A stretch of DNA of 64,000 bases from contig NZ_JAGPWD010000028.1 in assembly GCF_018119395.1 (NCBI RefSeq), positions 1-64,000 of the forward strand, read 5' to 3'. Position 1 is the first letter of the stretch. Every line of letters starts with the position of its first letter. Made by a program: the position numbers and the translations under genes. The notes beneath the pieces were generated by a model. The model ran no database searches and was not told the DNA's origin. It saw only the letters and a list, made by a program, of their open reading frames with translations. This document shows positions 35,182 through 43,402 of the stretch, in pieces. Source of the DNA: Massilia sp. ZL223 (GTDB lineage Bacteria; Pseudomonadota; Gammaproteobacteria; Burkholderiales; Burkholderiaceae_D).

Positions 35182-35215
35182 AAGTCACATTGCCGTCACA
35201 TTCGGCCGCTATCCT
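35182..35215 (+). promoter_or_regulatory. Pho box and -10 element of pstS
   Basis: Two direct repeats GTCACATTGCC and GTCACATTCGG with an 11-bp period lie at 35184-35205, matching the PhoB-binding pattern. A -10-like TATCCT follows at 35210-35215, where a PhoB-dependent promoter would have it, without a -35 element. The site is 56-90 bases before the pstS start. Confidence 0.75.
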
Positions 35216-35270
35216 TTTTTCGTGGTCCAAAACAACACATCCTTAAACCAGAAATAGGAATACCAAGCCA

Positions 35271-36299
35271 ATGATCAAGAAGATCCTCGCCGGCGCCGCC
35301 GCCGCACTCGTGATGACGACCTCGTTTGCCGCCGACATCACCGGCGCGGGCGCAACCTTCCCGTACCCGATCTACGCCAAGTGGGCCGAGTCGTACAAGG
35401 CGGCGACCGGCACCGGCCTGAACTACCAGTCGGTGGGCTCGGGCGCCGGCATCAAGCAGATCAAGGCCAAGACCGTCGACTTCGGCGCCTCGGACATGCC
35501 GCTCAAGGCGGAAGACCTGGACAGCGACGGCCTGATGCAGTTCCCGGCCATCATGGGCGGCGTGGTCGCCGTGGTCAACGTCGAAGGCGTCACCCCCGGC
35601 CAGCTGAAGCTGACCGGCCCGGTCATCGCCGACATCTACCTGGGCAAGATCGCCAAGTGGAACGCGGCCGAGATCGCGGCCCTGAACCCGGGCGTGAAGC
35701 TGCCGGACGCCGACATCACCGTCGTGCACCGCGCCGACAGCTCGGGCACCTCCTTCCTGTTCACCGACTACCTGTCCAAGGTCAGCCCGGACTGGAAGAG
35801 CAAGGTCGGCGCCGGCACCGCGGTCAAGTGGGCCGTGGGCGTGGGCGGCAAGGGCAACGAAGGCGTGGCCGCCAACGTGCAGCGCATCAAGGGCGCGATC
35901 GGCTATGTCGAGTGGGCCTACGCCAAGAAGAACAAGCTGTCGCACACCCAGCTGAAGAACAAGGACGGCGCCTTCCTTCAGCCGGACGACGAGCACTTCA
36001 AGGCCGCCGCCGCCAGCGCCGAATGGACCAAGGCCCCGGGCTTCGGCGTGGTGCTGACCGACCAGGCGGGCAAGCAGAGCTGGCCGATCACCGGCGTGTC
36101 CTACATCCTGATGCACAAGAGCCAGGCCAATGCCGAGAAGGGCGCCGAAGTCGTGAAGTTCTTCGACTGGGCCTTCAAGAACGGCGCCCCGGCGGCCGCC
36201 GAACTCGATTACGTGCCGCTGCCGGCATCGGTGGTCAAGCAGGTGCAGGCCTCCTGGAAGAGCAGCCTGAAAGACGGTTCGGGCAAGGCGATCTACTAA
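35271..36299 (+). CDS. pstS: Phosphate ABC transporter substrate-binding protein
   Basis: Periplasmic high-affinity phosphate-binding protein, 342 residues. A signal peptide (1-21, cleavage after SFA) precedes the family start DITGAGATFPYPIYAKW. The phosphate-binding loops appear as YQSVGSGAGIKQI, DFGASDMPL and HRADSSGTSFLFTDYLSK. The pstC, pstA, pstB and phoU genes are not beside it, which is unusual; they may be elsewhere. A Pho box upstream implies induction by phosphate starvation, and a terminator follows. Confidence 0.95.
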   Translation: MIKKILAGAAAALVMTTSFAADITGAGATFPYPIYAKWAESYKAATGTGLNYQSVGSGAGIKQIKAKTVDFGASDMPLKAEDLDSDGLMQFPAIMGGVVAVVNVEGVTPGQLKLTGPVIADIYLGKIAKWNAAEIAALNPGVKLPDADITVVHRADSSGTSFLFTDYLSKVSPDWKSKVGAGTAVKWAVGVGGKGNEGVAANVQRIKGAIGYVEWAYAKKNKLSHTQLKNKDGAFLQPDDEHFKAAAASAEWTKAPGFGVVLTDQAGKQSWPITGVSYILMHKSQANAEKGAEVVKFFDWAFKNGAPAAAELDYVPLPASVVKQVQASWKSSLKDGSGKAIY

Positions 36300-36318
36300 G
36301 CCCTCCGCACCGCAAGCT

Positions 36319-36348
36319 GTCCGGCGGCCTGGGCCGCCGGACTGTTTT
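36319..36348 (+). terminator. Terminator after pstS
   Basis: Perfect 10-bp stem GTCCGGCGGC/GCCGCCGGAC with a CTGG loop, then TGTTTT. It separates pstS from the downstream regulator, though some read-through would be normal. Confidence 0.7.
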
Positions 36349-36374
36349 CCTGCGCCACGTTCATTGAGCTTCCC

Positions 36375-37022
36375 ATGACAAGGTCCAATACGATCGTCCT
36401 GGTGGTCGACGACAAGCCGGCGGTTGCCGAACTGCTCAAGTTCTCGCTGCACGAGGACGAGTGGATCTGGCACAGCGTGCCGAGTCTGGCGCAGGCCTGG
36501 GACTTCATTGGGCGCGAACGCCCGGAACTGCTGCTGCAGGAATCGATGCTGCGCCAGGAAGGCGGCATGCGCCTGCTGGCGCGCCTGCGCGGCGACCATC
36601 GCCTGCGCGAGCGTCCCGTGATCCTGCTGGCGGCCGATTGCGCCGAGGGCGAGCGCGCCGTTTCCGAACCGGCTCCCGCGCCGGCTCCCGAATTCATCCC
36701 CCAGCCGCTGGACGACGGCCTCGCGTCGCGCGTGCTGCGCTCCGGCCGCCTGGTGCTCGACCCCCTGAGCTGCAGCGTGCGCGTGGGCAGCCACAAGGTC
36801 GAGGTGCGCCATGCCGAATACCGGCTGCTGCGCTTCCTGCTGTGCCATCCGGGGCAGGTATTCTCGCGCGCCCAGCTGCTGGCGCATTTGTGGGAGACGC
36901 CGGATACCCTGGACCAGCGCACCGTCGACGTCCACGTGCTGCGCCTGCGCAAGGCCCTGGGGCGCGCCAAGTCCCTGATCAAGACCGTGCGCGGCGCGGG
37001 CTACATGCTCTCGCCGACCTGA
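36375..37022 (+). CDS. PhoB/OmpR-like regulator with a degenerate receiver domain
   Basis: A 215-residue OmpR-family protein. The C-terminal winged-helix (about 120-215) is intact and PhoB-like (DQRTVDVHVLRLRKAL, then KTVRGAGYML). The receiver domain keeps D12/D13, but the phosphoacceptor Asp is E56 (ELLLQESML), the switch Thr is A86 and the conserved Lys is Q110 (EFIPQPL). Glu at that place often mimics phosphorylation, so it may be active without a kinase. No histidine kinase is beside it. It follows pstS, so a link to phosphate control is plausible but unproven. Confidence 0.85.
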   Translation: MTRSNTIVLVVDDKPAVAELLKFSLHEDEWIWHSVPSLAQAWDFIGRERPELLLQESMLRQEGGMRLLARLRGDHRLRERPVILLAADCAEGERAVSEPAPAPAPEFIPQPLDDGLASRVLRSGRLVLDPLSCSVRVGSHKVEVRHAEYRLLRFLLCHPGQVFSRAQLLAHLWETPDTLDQRTVDVHVLRLRKALGRAKSLIKTVRGAGYMLSPT

Positions 37023-37034
37023 GGCGTCTGGCAT

Positions 37035-37062
37035 TTGCTTTCAGGGCAAACGGCCGTACACT
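37035..37062 (+). promoter_or_regulatory. Candidate sigma70 promoter of the YceI lipoprotein
   Basis: TTGCTT and TACACT separated by 16 bases, 54 bases before the next start codon. Confidence 0.45.
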
Positions 37063-37115
37063 GAGCCCTGGAGAAGTTCGCTGTCGGCCGTCGAGGCCAC
37101 ACCGGTCCAGCCAAT

Positions 37116-37766
37116 ATGAAGCGCTACCTTTCGTTGCTGTTGCTGCTGTCCGCCTGTGGACAAGCGCCGACAGGCCCGGCGGCTCCAGGAGCCGGGCCCG
37201 ACGCGTACCGCGCAACAGCGGCGCCCGGGGCGGCCGCCTACGCCGTCGATCCGGGCGCCTCGTTCGTCGCCGTCACGGTTCGCCGCGCGGGCCTCATGGC
37301 GCGGCTCGGGCACGACCACGTGGTGGCCAGCCGCACCCTGGCTGGCTATGTCTCGCCCGGTGCGGACCGGGCCGAGGTCTCGTTTCGTGCCGACCAGATG
37401 ACGGTCGACGATCCGCAACTGCTGCGTGACGCGGGGATCGCCACGCAGCCGTCGCCACAGGCAGTCGAGGGCACGCGCAAGAACATGCTCGGCCCGGTGC
37501 TGGAGGCGCAGCGCTATCCGGTAGTGCTGCTGCGTGCGGAGCGGCTGGCCGACGGCCGCCCGCGTCTTGCCGTCACCTTGCACGGCGTCACGCACCGGCT
37601 GGATCTGCCGGCCACGGTCCAGGCCGATGCGGCGCAGGTGAGTGCGAGCGGAACGCTGCGCCTGAAGCAAACCGATTTCGGCATCACGCCGTTCTCGGTT
37701 GGCGGGGGGCTGCTGTCGGTGCAGGATGAGCTGGAGGTGCGCTACAGCATCGTGGCACGGCGCTAG
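37116..37766 (+). CDS. YceI-like lipoprotein
   Basis: A 216-residue lipoprotein (lipobox LLSAC at about 10-14) with a YceI-type lipocalin-like domain: AYAVDPGASFVAVTVRRAGLM, the HDHVVASRTLAGYV segment, and the final GTLRLKQTDFGITPFSVGGG. YceI proteins bind long-chain isoprenoids such as polyprenols or quinones in the periplasm. Its neighbours do not point to a pathway. Confidence 0.78.
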   Translation: MKRYLSLLLLLSACGQAPTGPAAPGAGPDAYRATAAPGAAAYAVDPGASFVAVTVRRAGLMARLGHDHVVASRTLAGYVSPGADRAEVSFRADQMTVDDPQLLRDAGIATQPSPQAVEGTRKNMLGPVLEAQRYPVVLLRAERLADGRPRLAVTLHGVTHRLDLPATVQADAAQVSASGTLRLKQTDFGITPFSVGGGLLSVQDELEVRYSIVARR

Positions 37767-37770
37767 AGAC

Positions 37771-37790
37771 GATGTCATCAGGATGACATC
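37771..37790. promoter_or_regulatory. Perfect 8-bp inverted repeat before the GGDEF-EAL gene
   Basis: GATGTCAT and ATGACATC are perfect arms around CAGG, just after the YceI stop and 47 bases before the chosen start of the next gene. Operator-like, but could be chance. Confidence 0.4.
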
Positions 37791-37836
37791 TTCCATCAGT
37801 AAGCTGACAACAGATGCCTTACTGAAACTGTCGTTG

Positions 37837-40518
37837 ATGAGCAAACATTCGGCCCCGGCCCCTCTCCGTAGTCACCGCTTTCCCGTCTTCGCCTGGCCCT
37901 TGCTGGCCGTGCTGCTCAGCGCCGTGCTGTGGACCACAACCGTGCTCCGCGCAGACGCCGAGCAGGCGCGTGCCGAAGCGCAGGTGCGCAAGGATGCCGC
38001 CGCCTACGCCGAAGCCTACGAGCAGTACATCACCCGCTCGGTGGGGCAGATGGACCAGATCACCATGCAGCTCAAGTTCAGCTGGGAGCATTCGCGCGAG
38101 CGCGGCCTGCTGGACGAACTGCGGCGCGACGGCATGTTCACCGACAGCGCCTTCCGCGTGGTGGCCGTGATCGACCGCGACGGCGTGGTGCGTTCCTCGA
38201 CCCGTCCGGCGCTGCTGGGCGCGGACATCTCCGGCGGCCAGTTCTTCGCCCAGCACCGCAACCACATCTCGACCGCGCTGCGGGTCGGCGCCGCGCCCGC
38301 GCTGTTCGGCAAGGCCGGCGAAGCGGTGCTCTTCACGCGCCGCCTGGACACGCTCGACGACGAATTCGACGGCATCGTGCTGATGGCGGTCGACGCGCGC
38401 TACTTCACCTCCTTCGTGAGCCCGGCCACCCTGGGCGCGGACGGCGTGGTGGCCATGGCCGGCACAGAAGGACGGCTGCGCATCGAACAGCGCAGCGACG
38501 GCGCCGCCTTCGCCGACACGGACGGACCGCTGCTGCCGCTGCGCGGCGCCATGTGGTCGAGCGAACGCGGGGTGCGCCTCGTCGAAGGCAGCGGCGGCTT
38601 CCTGGATACGAAGGCGCGGGTACTGGGCTGGCGCCATTCGACGGTCTACCCGCTGGTGGCCCTGGTCGGCCTGTCGCACAGCGAAGCGCAGCAAGCCGCG
38701 CAGGCCTATTGGGCCGAGAGCCGCGACCGCGCCATCGTCGCCACCGCGGGATTGCTGCTGCTGGGCGGCTTCGGCGCCGTGCTGGCGCGGCGCGCGCTGC
38801 AGCGCGAACGCGAGCAGGACGAGGTGCGGCGCGCCTACCGCACCGCCACCGAGAGCGGCAACGACGGCTTCTACATGGCGGCCGCGGTACGCGGGCGCGA
38901 CGGCGAGATCGAGGACTTCCGCATCGTCGACTGCAACGAGCGCGGCGCCTTCTTCTACGGCATGAAGCGCGAGGAGCTGGTGGGCGCCAGCCTGTCGCGC
39001 ATCGACAGCGCGCTGTTCGGCGAGGAGCTGCTGGCCACCTACCGCAAGGCGATGGACGCGGGCTTCCACGAAGACGACCGCAAGCTGCCGCTCGATAACC
39101 GCCTGAACATCGGCTGGGGACGGCGGCGCCTGGTCCGCGTCGGCAACGGCCTTGCGGTCACCCTGCAGGACATCAGCGAGCGCAAGGAGCACGAGGTGCA
39201 GCTGGAACGCCTGGCCAACGAAGACAGCCTGACCGGCCTGGCCACGCGCCATGCCTTCCTGGCCGCGATGCCGGCCGCGCTGGCCCAGGCCAGGGCCAGC
39301 GGGGCGGGGCTGGCGCTGCTGTTCATCGACCTGGACGAGTTCAAGCACGTCAACGATTCGCACGGCCACGCCACCGGCGACCAGCTGCTCAAGTCGGCCG
39401 CCCAGCGCCTGCTGTCGCTGCTGCGCCCGAGCGACCAGGTGGCGCGCTTCGGCGGCGACGAATTCGTGGTGCTGCTCCATCCCTGCGAGGGCGAGCGCCA
39501 GGCCGCCTCGGTGGCGGCGCGCATCGTCGAGGCCTTCGCCGTGCCCTTCCTGTTCAAGGACGAGCTGCATGCGGTGGGCGCCTCGGTCGGCATCGCCATG
39601 TATCCGCGCGACGGGCTGGATGCCGAGACCCTGGTGCGTCACAGCGATATCGCCATGTATGCGGGCAAGAACGAAGGCAAGGGCCAGTACCGCTTCTTCG
39701 ACCCGGCCTATTCCCAGAACCTGAATTCGCGCGCGCGCCTCAAGCAGCGCATGCTGGAAGCGATCGAGGCCGACCAGTTCCTGCTGCACTACCAGCCGCG
39801 CGTGGACGCGCGCAGCGGCGAACTCCTGAGCATGGAAGCGCTGCTGCGCTGGCGCCATCCCGAGCTGGGCATGGTCGCGCCGGGTGACTTCATTCCGCTG
39901 GCCGAATCGACTGGCCTGATCGTGCGCATCGGCGAAGCCGTGATCGGCAAGGCCTGCGCCCAGCTGGCAGCCTGGCGCGAAGCCGGGGTGGCGCTGGTGC
40001 CGGTGTCGATCAATGTCTCGCCCAAGCAGTTCCTGCGCGGCGGCGTGCAGCGCCAGCTGAGCAGTGCACTGGAGCGCTATCGCGTGCCGGCCAGCCTGAT
40101 CGAAGTGGAGATCACCGAGTCGGCGATGATGGGCGACCACGACGACATCCTGGCCGAGCTGGCCGCGCTGCGCGCTCTCGGCGTCAAGCTGCACGTGGAC
40201 GACTTCGGCACCGGCTACTCTTCGCTGTCGCAGCTGCAGCGGCTCAGGATGGATGTGCTGAAGGTGGACCGCGCCTTCACGACCGAGCTGGCTAGGTCGA
40301 AGGAGGGCAAGGTGTTCTTCCAGGCCATCGTGTCGATGGCCCACGCGCTCGGCATGTCGGTAGTGGCCGAAGGCGTCGAGACCGAGGAACAGCTGGCGAT
40401 CCTGCGCGGGCTCGATTGCAACGAGGTGCAGGGCTTCTACATCGCGCGGCCGGTGCCGGCGGAAGAGATGGCGCGGATAATGGCGCGGCGCTTCCTGTTC
40501 GAAAGCGCCGCGGCCTGA
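37837..40518 (+). CDS. Membrane sensor GGDEF-EAL protein (cyclic-di-GMP turnover)
   Basis: An 893-residue inner-membrane protein. A transmembrane helix (about 15-38), a periplasmic dCache/PDC-like sensor region (about 40-295), a second helix (about 298-320) and a PAS domain (about 330-445) precede a GGDEF domain with RFGGDEFVVL near 537 and an EAL domain with MEALLRWRHP near 666. Both active-site motifs are intact, along with DDFGTGYSSL in the EAL part, so synthesis, breakdown or both are possible. Starts at 37783 and upstream are possible; the chosen ATG gives a normal signal-anchor. Confidence 0.9.
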   Translation: MSKHSAPAPLRSHRFPVFAWPLLAVLLSAVLWTTTVLRADAEQARAEAQVRKDAAAYAEAYEQYITRSVGQMDQITMQLKFSWEHSRERGLLDELRRDGMFTDSAFRVVAVIDRDGVVRSSTRPALLGADISGGQFFAQHRNHISTALRVGAAPALFGKAGEAVLFTRRLDTLDDEFDGIVLMAVDARYFTSFVSPATLGADGVVAMAGTEGRLRIEQRSDGAAFADTDGPLLPLRGAMWSSERGVRLVEGSGGFLDTKARVLGWRHSTVYPLVALVGLSHSEAQQAAQAYWAESRDRAIVATAGLLLLGGFGAVLARRALQREREQDEVRRAYRTATESGNDGFYMAAAVRGRDGEIEDFRIVDCNERGAFFYGMKREELVGASLSRIDSALFGEELLATYRKAMDAGFHEDDRKLPLDNRLNIGWGRRRLVRVGNGLAVTLQDISERKEHEVQLERLANEDSLTGLATRHAFLAAMPAALAQARASGAGLALLFIDLDEFKHVNDSHGHATGDQLLKSAAQRLLSLLRPSDQVARFGGDEFVVLLHPCEGERQAASVAARIVEAFAVPFLFKDELHAVGASVGIAMYPRDGLDAETLVRHSDIAMYAGKNEGKGQYRFFDPAYSQNLNSRARLKQRMLEAIEADQFLLHYQPRVDARSGELLSMEALLRWRHPELGMVAPGDFIPLAESTGLIVRIGEAVIGKACAQLAAWREAGVALVPVSINVSPKQFLRGGVQRQLSSALERYRVPASLIEVEITESAMMGDHDDILAELAALRALGVKLHVDDFGTGYSSLSQLQRLRMDVLKVDRAFTTELARSKEGKVFFQAIVSMAHALGMSVVAEGVETEEQLAILRGLDCNEVQGFYIARPVPAEEMARIMARRFLFESAAA

Positions 40519-40520
40519 CC

Positions 40521-41360
40521 TTAGTCGAGGTCGGAAGCCTGGTGGCGCTCGGCCACCTGTTCGTCGGGCTTGCCGCGCACCCGGTTGACCTTGCGCCCGC
40601 GGATCACCGCCGGCCGCGCCGCGATTTCCTCGGCCCAGCGCACCACGTGCCTGTACTCGTGCACCGACAGGAACTCGGCCGCGTCATACGCTTCGCCGCG
40701 CACCATGCCGCCGTACCACGGCCAGATCGCCATGTCGGCGATGGTGTACTCCTTGCCGGCCACGAAGCGGTGTTCGGCCAGCTGCCGGTCCAGCACATCG
40801 AGCTGGCGCTTGGTTTCCATCGCATAGCGGTTGATCGGATACTCGAACTTTTCCGGCGCATAGGCATAGAAGTGCCCGAAGCCGCCGCCCACGAAAGGCG
40901 CGGAACCCATCTGCCAGAACAGCCAGTTCAGGGTCTCGGTGCGCGCCGCCAGCTCCCTGGGCAGGAAGGCGCCGAACTTCTCGGCCAGGTAGAGCAGGAT
41001 GGAGCCGGATTCGAACACGCGCAGCGGCTCGGCGCCGCTGCGGTCGACCAGCGCCGGGATCTTCGAGTTCGGGTTGATCTCGACGAAACCGCTGGAGAAC
41101 TGGTCGCCCTCGTTAATGCGGATCAGCCAGGCGTCGTACTCGGCGCCCGCGTGGCCAAGGGCCAGCAGTTCCTCCAGCATGATCGTGACCTTGACGCCGT
41201 TGGGCGTACCCAGCGAATACAGCTGGAGCGGGTGTTGGCCGATAGGAAGTTCCTTGTCGTGGGTGGGCCCGGCCACCGGGCGGTTGATGTTGGCGAAGGC
41301 GCCGCCGGAGGCGGCCGGCGTCCAGACCTTGGGTGGGACGTAAGGCGTTTTCTCTGCCAT
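40521..41360 (-). CDS. yghU: YghU-type glutathione S-transferase / disulfide reductase
   Basis: Cytosolic glutathione-transferase fold protein, 279 residues, of the YghU/YfcG (Nu) class, which reduces disulfides with two glutathiones. Family marks are YVPPKVWTPAASGGAFANIN and RPVAGPTHDKELP at the start, NPNSKIPALVD (thioredoxin-fold cis-Pro), ESGSILLYLAEKFG, and WLFWQMGSAPFVGGGFGHFY. The ATG has AGGAGA upstream. It converges tail to tail with the GGDEF-EAL gene, 2 bases apart. Confidence 0.92.
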   Translation of the reverse strand: MAEKTPYVPPKVWTPAASGGAFANINRPVAGPTHDKELPIGQHPLQLYSLGTPNGVKVTIMLEELLALGHAGAEYDAWLIRINEGDQFSSGFVEINPNSKIPALVDRSGAEPLRVFESGSILLYLAEKFGAFLPRELAARTETLNWLFWQMGSAPFVGGGFGHFYAYAPEKFEYPINRYAMETKRQLDVLDRQLAEHRFVAGKEYTIADMAIWPWYGGMVRGEAYDAAEFLSVHEYRHVVRWAEEIAARPAVIRGRKVNRVRGKPDEQVAERHQASDLD

Positions 41361-41484
41361 GGTTTCTCCTGCTCGAATCGGGTCGGAGAAACATTCTAGC
41401 GGCTGCGCGGAAAGCGCGCCGGGCGCATCGCGCAAGCTCCGCCGCCGCACCAGCCCCATCCATGGCTCGCGCATCATGACCGCC

Positions 41485-42618
41485 TCATTGCAGCTGGATC
41501 CGCCCATACAGGCCGCGCGTCCCGTTGCCCGGACCGGCCGTGAAGAACAGGGCATTGCGCGGCTGGGCCTGGATGCCGTTGCCGAAGGCGATGCCGTACA
41601 GGCCGTCGATGACGATGGGCGTGCGGTCGCTGCGCATCAGGGTGCCGATCAGCTTGCCGTCGTGCGGGCTGAAGGCGTTGATCTTGCCATCGCCGCGGTT
41701 GGCCACCAGCAGCATGTTGCTGAAGTCGCCGAAGTCGGCGGGCGCGATCGCCATGCCCCAGGGCGCGTTCAGGACGCCGCCGGTCGTGACCAGTCGTCCC
41801 ACGAAGGCGCCGCCGGTCGAGAACACGTTGATCAAGCCGAGGCCCGCGCCGGCGACCCGGTCGGTGCCGTTCGCGCCGCGCTGGGCGTAGCTGACGTAGA
41901 CGCGGTCGCCCACCGCCTGCACGCCGAAGGGCGCATAGTTGGGCGGCAGGCCGGGATCCACAAAGCCGCCGCCGGGCAGGGTGACTTTCTGGAAGCCGGT
42001 GTCGTAGACATCGATGCCGCCGCGCCGGAAGTCGGGGGCATAAATATAGTTCGCTCCCGCGGAGTTGCCGATCGCCAGGCCGGTGTAGAAGGCGCCATTG
42101 CTTCCCGTGTCCACCGTCGTCACCGCGTTGTTCAGGTTCACCGCCGGCGACCAGCCGGCGATGGTGCCGCCCAGGCCGGCGAAGATGAAGGGGCTGGCCC
42201 CGGTGACGCCGTTCTGCGTCACCTTGAAATCCTGGCTGCCGTTGAAGACGATGCCGGTCGGCCTGGCCGCGCCGGGGGTCCCCGCCGGGATCGCGACGAC
42301 CAGGGTTTGCGGCACACCGTTACCGTCGTACAAGGTGGAGGTCGAGCTGCCTTCGTTCGCCACCCAGACGAAACCGTTCGGGTTGAAGGCGATGCCCCAG
42401 GCGTTCAGCAGTTTGGCGTCGGTGTTGGGGGCGCCGCCAGTCGCTTCCGTCACCAGCGAGGTGGCGGTGTAGGCGCTGGTGATGGTGGAGACCGGCGGCG
42501 TGACGGTCATCTCTTCGTCGTCGCCGCCACCGCCGCCGCAGGAGACCGCTGCGGCGGCGAGGGTGAGGCCGGCCAGGCCTGCCTTGAGCAAGGCGGCCGC
42601 TCTGTGATGGATGGTCAT
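41485..42618 (-). CDS. TIGR03118 family beta-propeller-like lipoprotein
   Basis: Exported protein of 377 residues. A signal peptide ends in a lipobox (AAVSC, Cys about 27) followed by a Gly run and acidic residues. The body has repeated strands with NAWGIAFNPNGFVWVANEGS, TGIVFNGS, and APWGMAIAPADFGDFSNMLL, as in the TIGR03118 family of NHL-like propellers. Function is unknown. AGGAG lies before the ATG. It is downstream of the sigma-protease operon and might belong to it, but a 61-bp gap separates them. Confidence 0.82.
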   Translation of the reverse strand: MTIHHRAAALLKAGLAGLTLAAAAVSCGGGGGDDEEMTVTPPVSTITSAYTATSLVTEATGGAPNTDAKLLNAWGIAFNPNGFVWVANEGSSTSTLYDGNGVPQTLVVAIPAGTPGAARPTGIVFNGSQDFKVTQNGVTGASPFIFAGLGGTIAGWSPAVNLNNAVTTVDTGSNGAFYTGLAIGNSAGANYIYAPDFRRGGIDVYDTGFQKVTLPGGGFVDPGLPPNYAPFGVQAVGDRVYVSYAQRGANGTDRVAGAGLGLINVFSTGGAFVGRLVTTGGVLNAPWGMAIAPADFGDFSNMLLVANRGDGKINAFSPHDGKLIGTLMRSDRTPIVIDGLYGIAFGNGIQAQPRNALFFTAGPGNGTRGLYGRIQLQ

Positions 42619-42679
42619 GATGGCTCCTGTCAGGTGGGGTGGATACCTGCGTTAATCCCACCCCGATCCTGAAAGGTTC

Positions 42680-43402
42680 TCAGAAGGCGACGCCGATGCT
42701 GGCCGCCAGCGCGCGCGCGCGCGGGGCGGCGACGGCCGGGTCGCGCTGGCGCGCCAGCCAGGCCAGCTGGAAGGTGGCGGAGCCGGCGTCGTAGGCCAGC
42801 CCCAGGCGCAGGTCGGCGCGCGCCGGTCCGTCGGCGCCGCCATAGCCGCCGAAGCGGCGCAGCACGCCCGCGTGCCCGACCAGGCGCCAGCGCTCGCCCA
42901 GCGGATGCACGCCGTTCCATTCGAGATAGGCGCTGCGCCCGGCGCCGTAGTAGTGCGGCGACAGATAGGCGCGCACGCTGCCGCTTTCCCAGCTCAGGCC
43001 GGCATGGAACTCGTCGTAGCGGTAGCGGGCGTCGCGCGCGAAGCTGGTGCGGCTGATTCCGGTGTCCCAGCTCAGGCCGGAGGCCATCCTGCGGGCGTAG
43101 CCGGCATAGGCGATCAGCTGGGCACGCGTGGGGCTGTAGGCCAGGCTGGCCGAGGACACGAAGCCCCCCGCATACCAGCCGGAGGGACTGTCGTAGTCGA
43201 CGCGCAGCTGGGCGGCGGGACGGCCTTCGCTGAGCGACAGGCCGCGCACCGCGTATTCGGACACCAGGGACAGGCTGGCGCTCACTTGCGCCTGCGTAGC
43301 ACAGGAGAAGGTCAGCAGGAAGGCGCCGAAGACGCCGCGCGCGCGCAGGGCGGTGCGGAAGAAGCAAGGATGGCGGGTCGCAGGGAGCAGGGGCGCGCGC
43401 AT
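42680..43402 (-). CDS. TorF-like outer-membrane beta-barrel protein
   Basis: A 240-residue predicted outer-membrane barrel. A long basic N-terminus and signal peptide end near QAQ, and the mature start VSASLSLVSEYAVRGLSLSE is typical of TorF family putative porins. Alternating amphipathic strands follow, with a terminal Phe (SIGVAF) for barrel insertion. The start overlaps the S8 protease by 91 bp in another frame; no later ATG or GTG keeps the signal peptide. Last gene of the ECF sigma operon and a possible target of it. Confidence 0.75.
   Translation of the reverse strand: MRAPLLPATRHPCFFRTALRARGVFGAFLLTFSCATQAQVSASLSLVSEYAVRGLSLSEGRPAAQLRVDYDSPSGWYAGGFVSSASLAYSPTRAQLIAYAGYARRMASGLSWDTGISRTSFARDARYRYDEFHAGLSWESGSVRAYLSPHYYGAGRSAYLEWNGVHPLGERWRLVGHAGVLRRFGGYGGADGPARADLRLGLAYDAGSATFQLAWLARQRDPAVAAPRARALAASIGVAF

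Noticed and set aside
37819-40344. Very long open frame (over 800 codons) on the minus strand opposite the GGDEF-EAL gene
   Set aside because: His/Gln/Arg/Ala-rich composition without domains; it is the antisense image of a high-GC gene with clear motifs on the plus strand.
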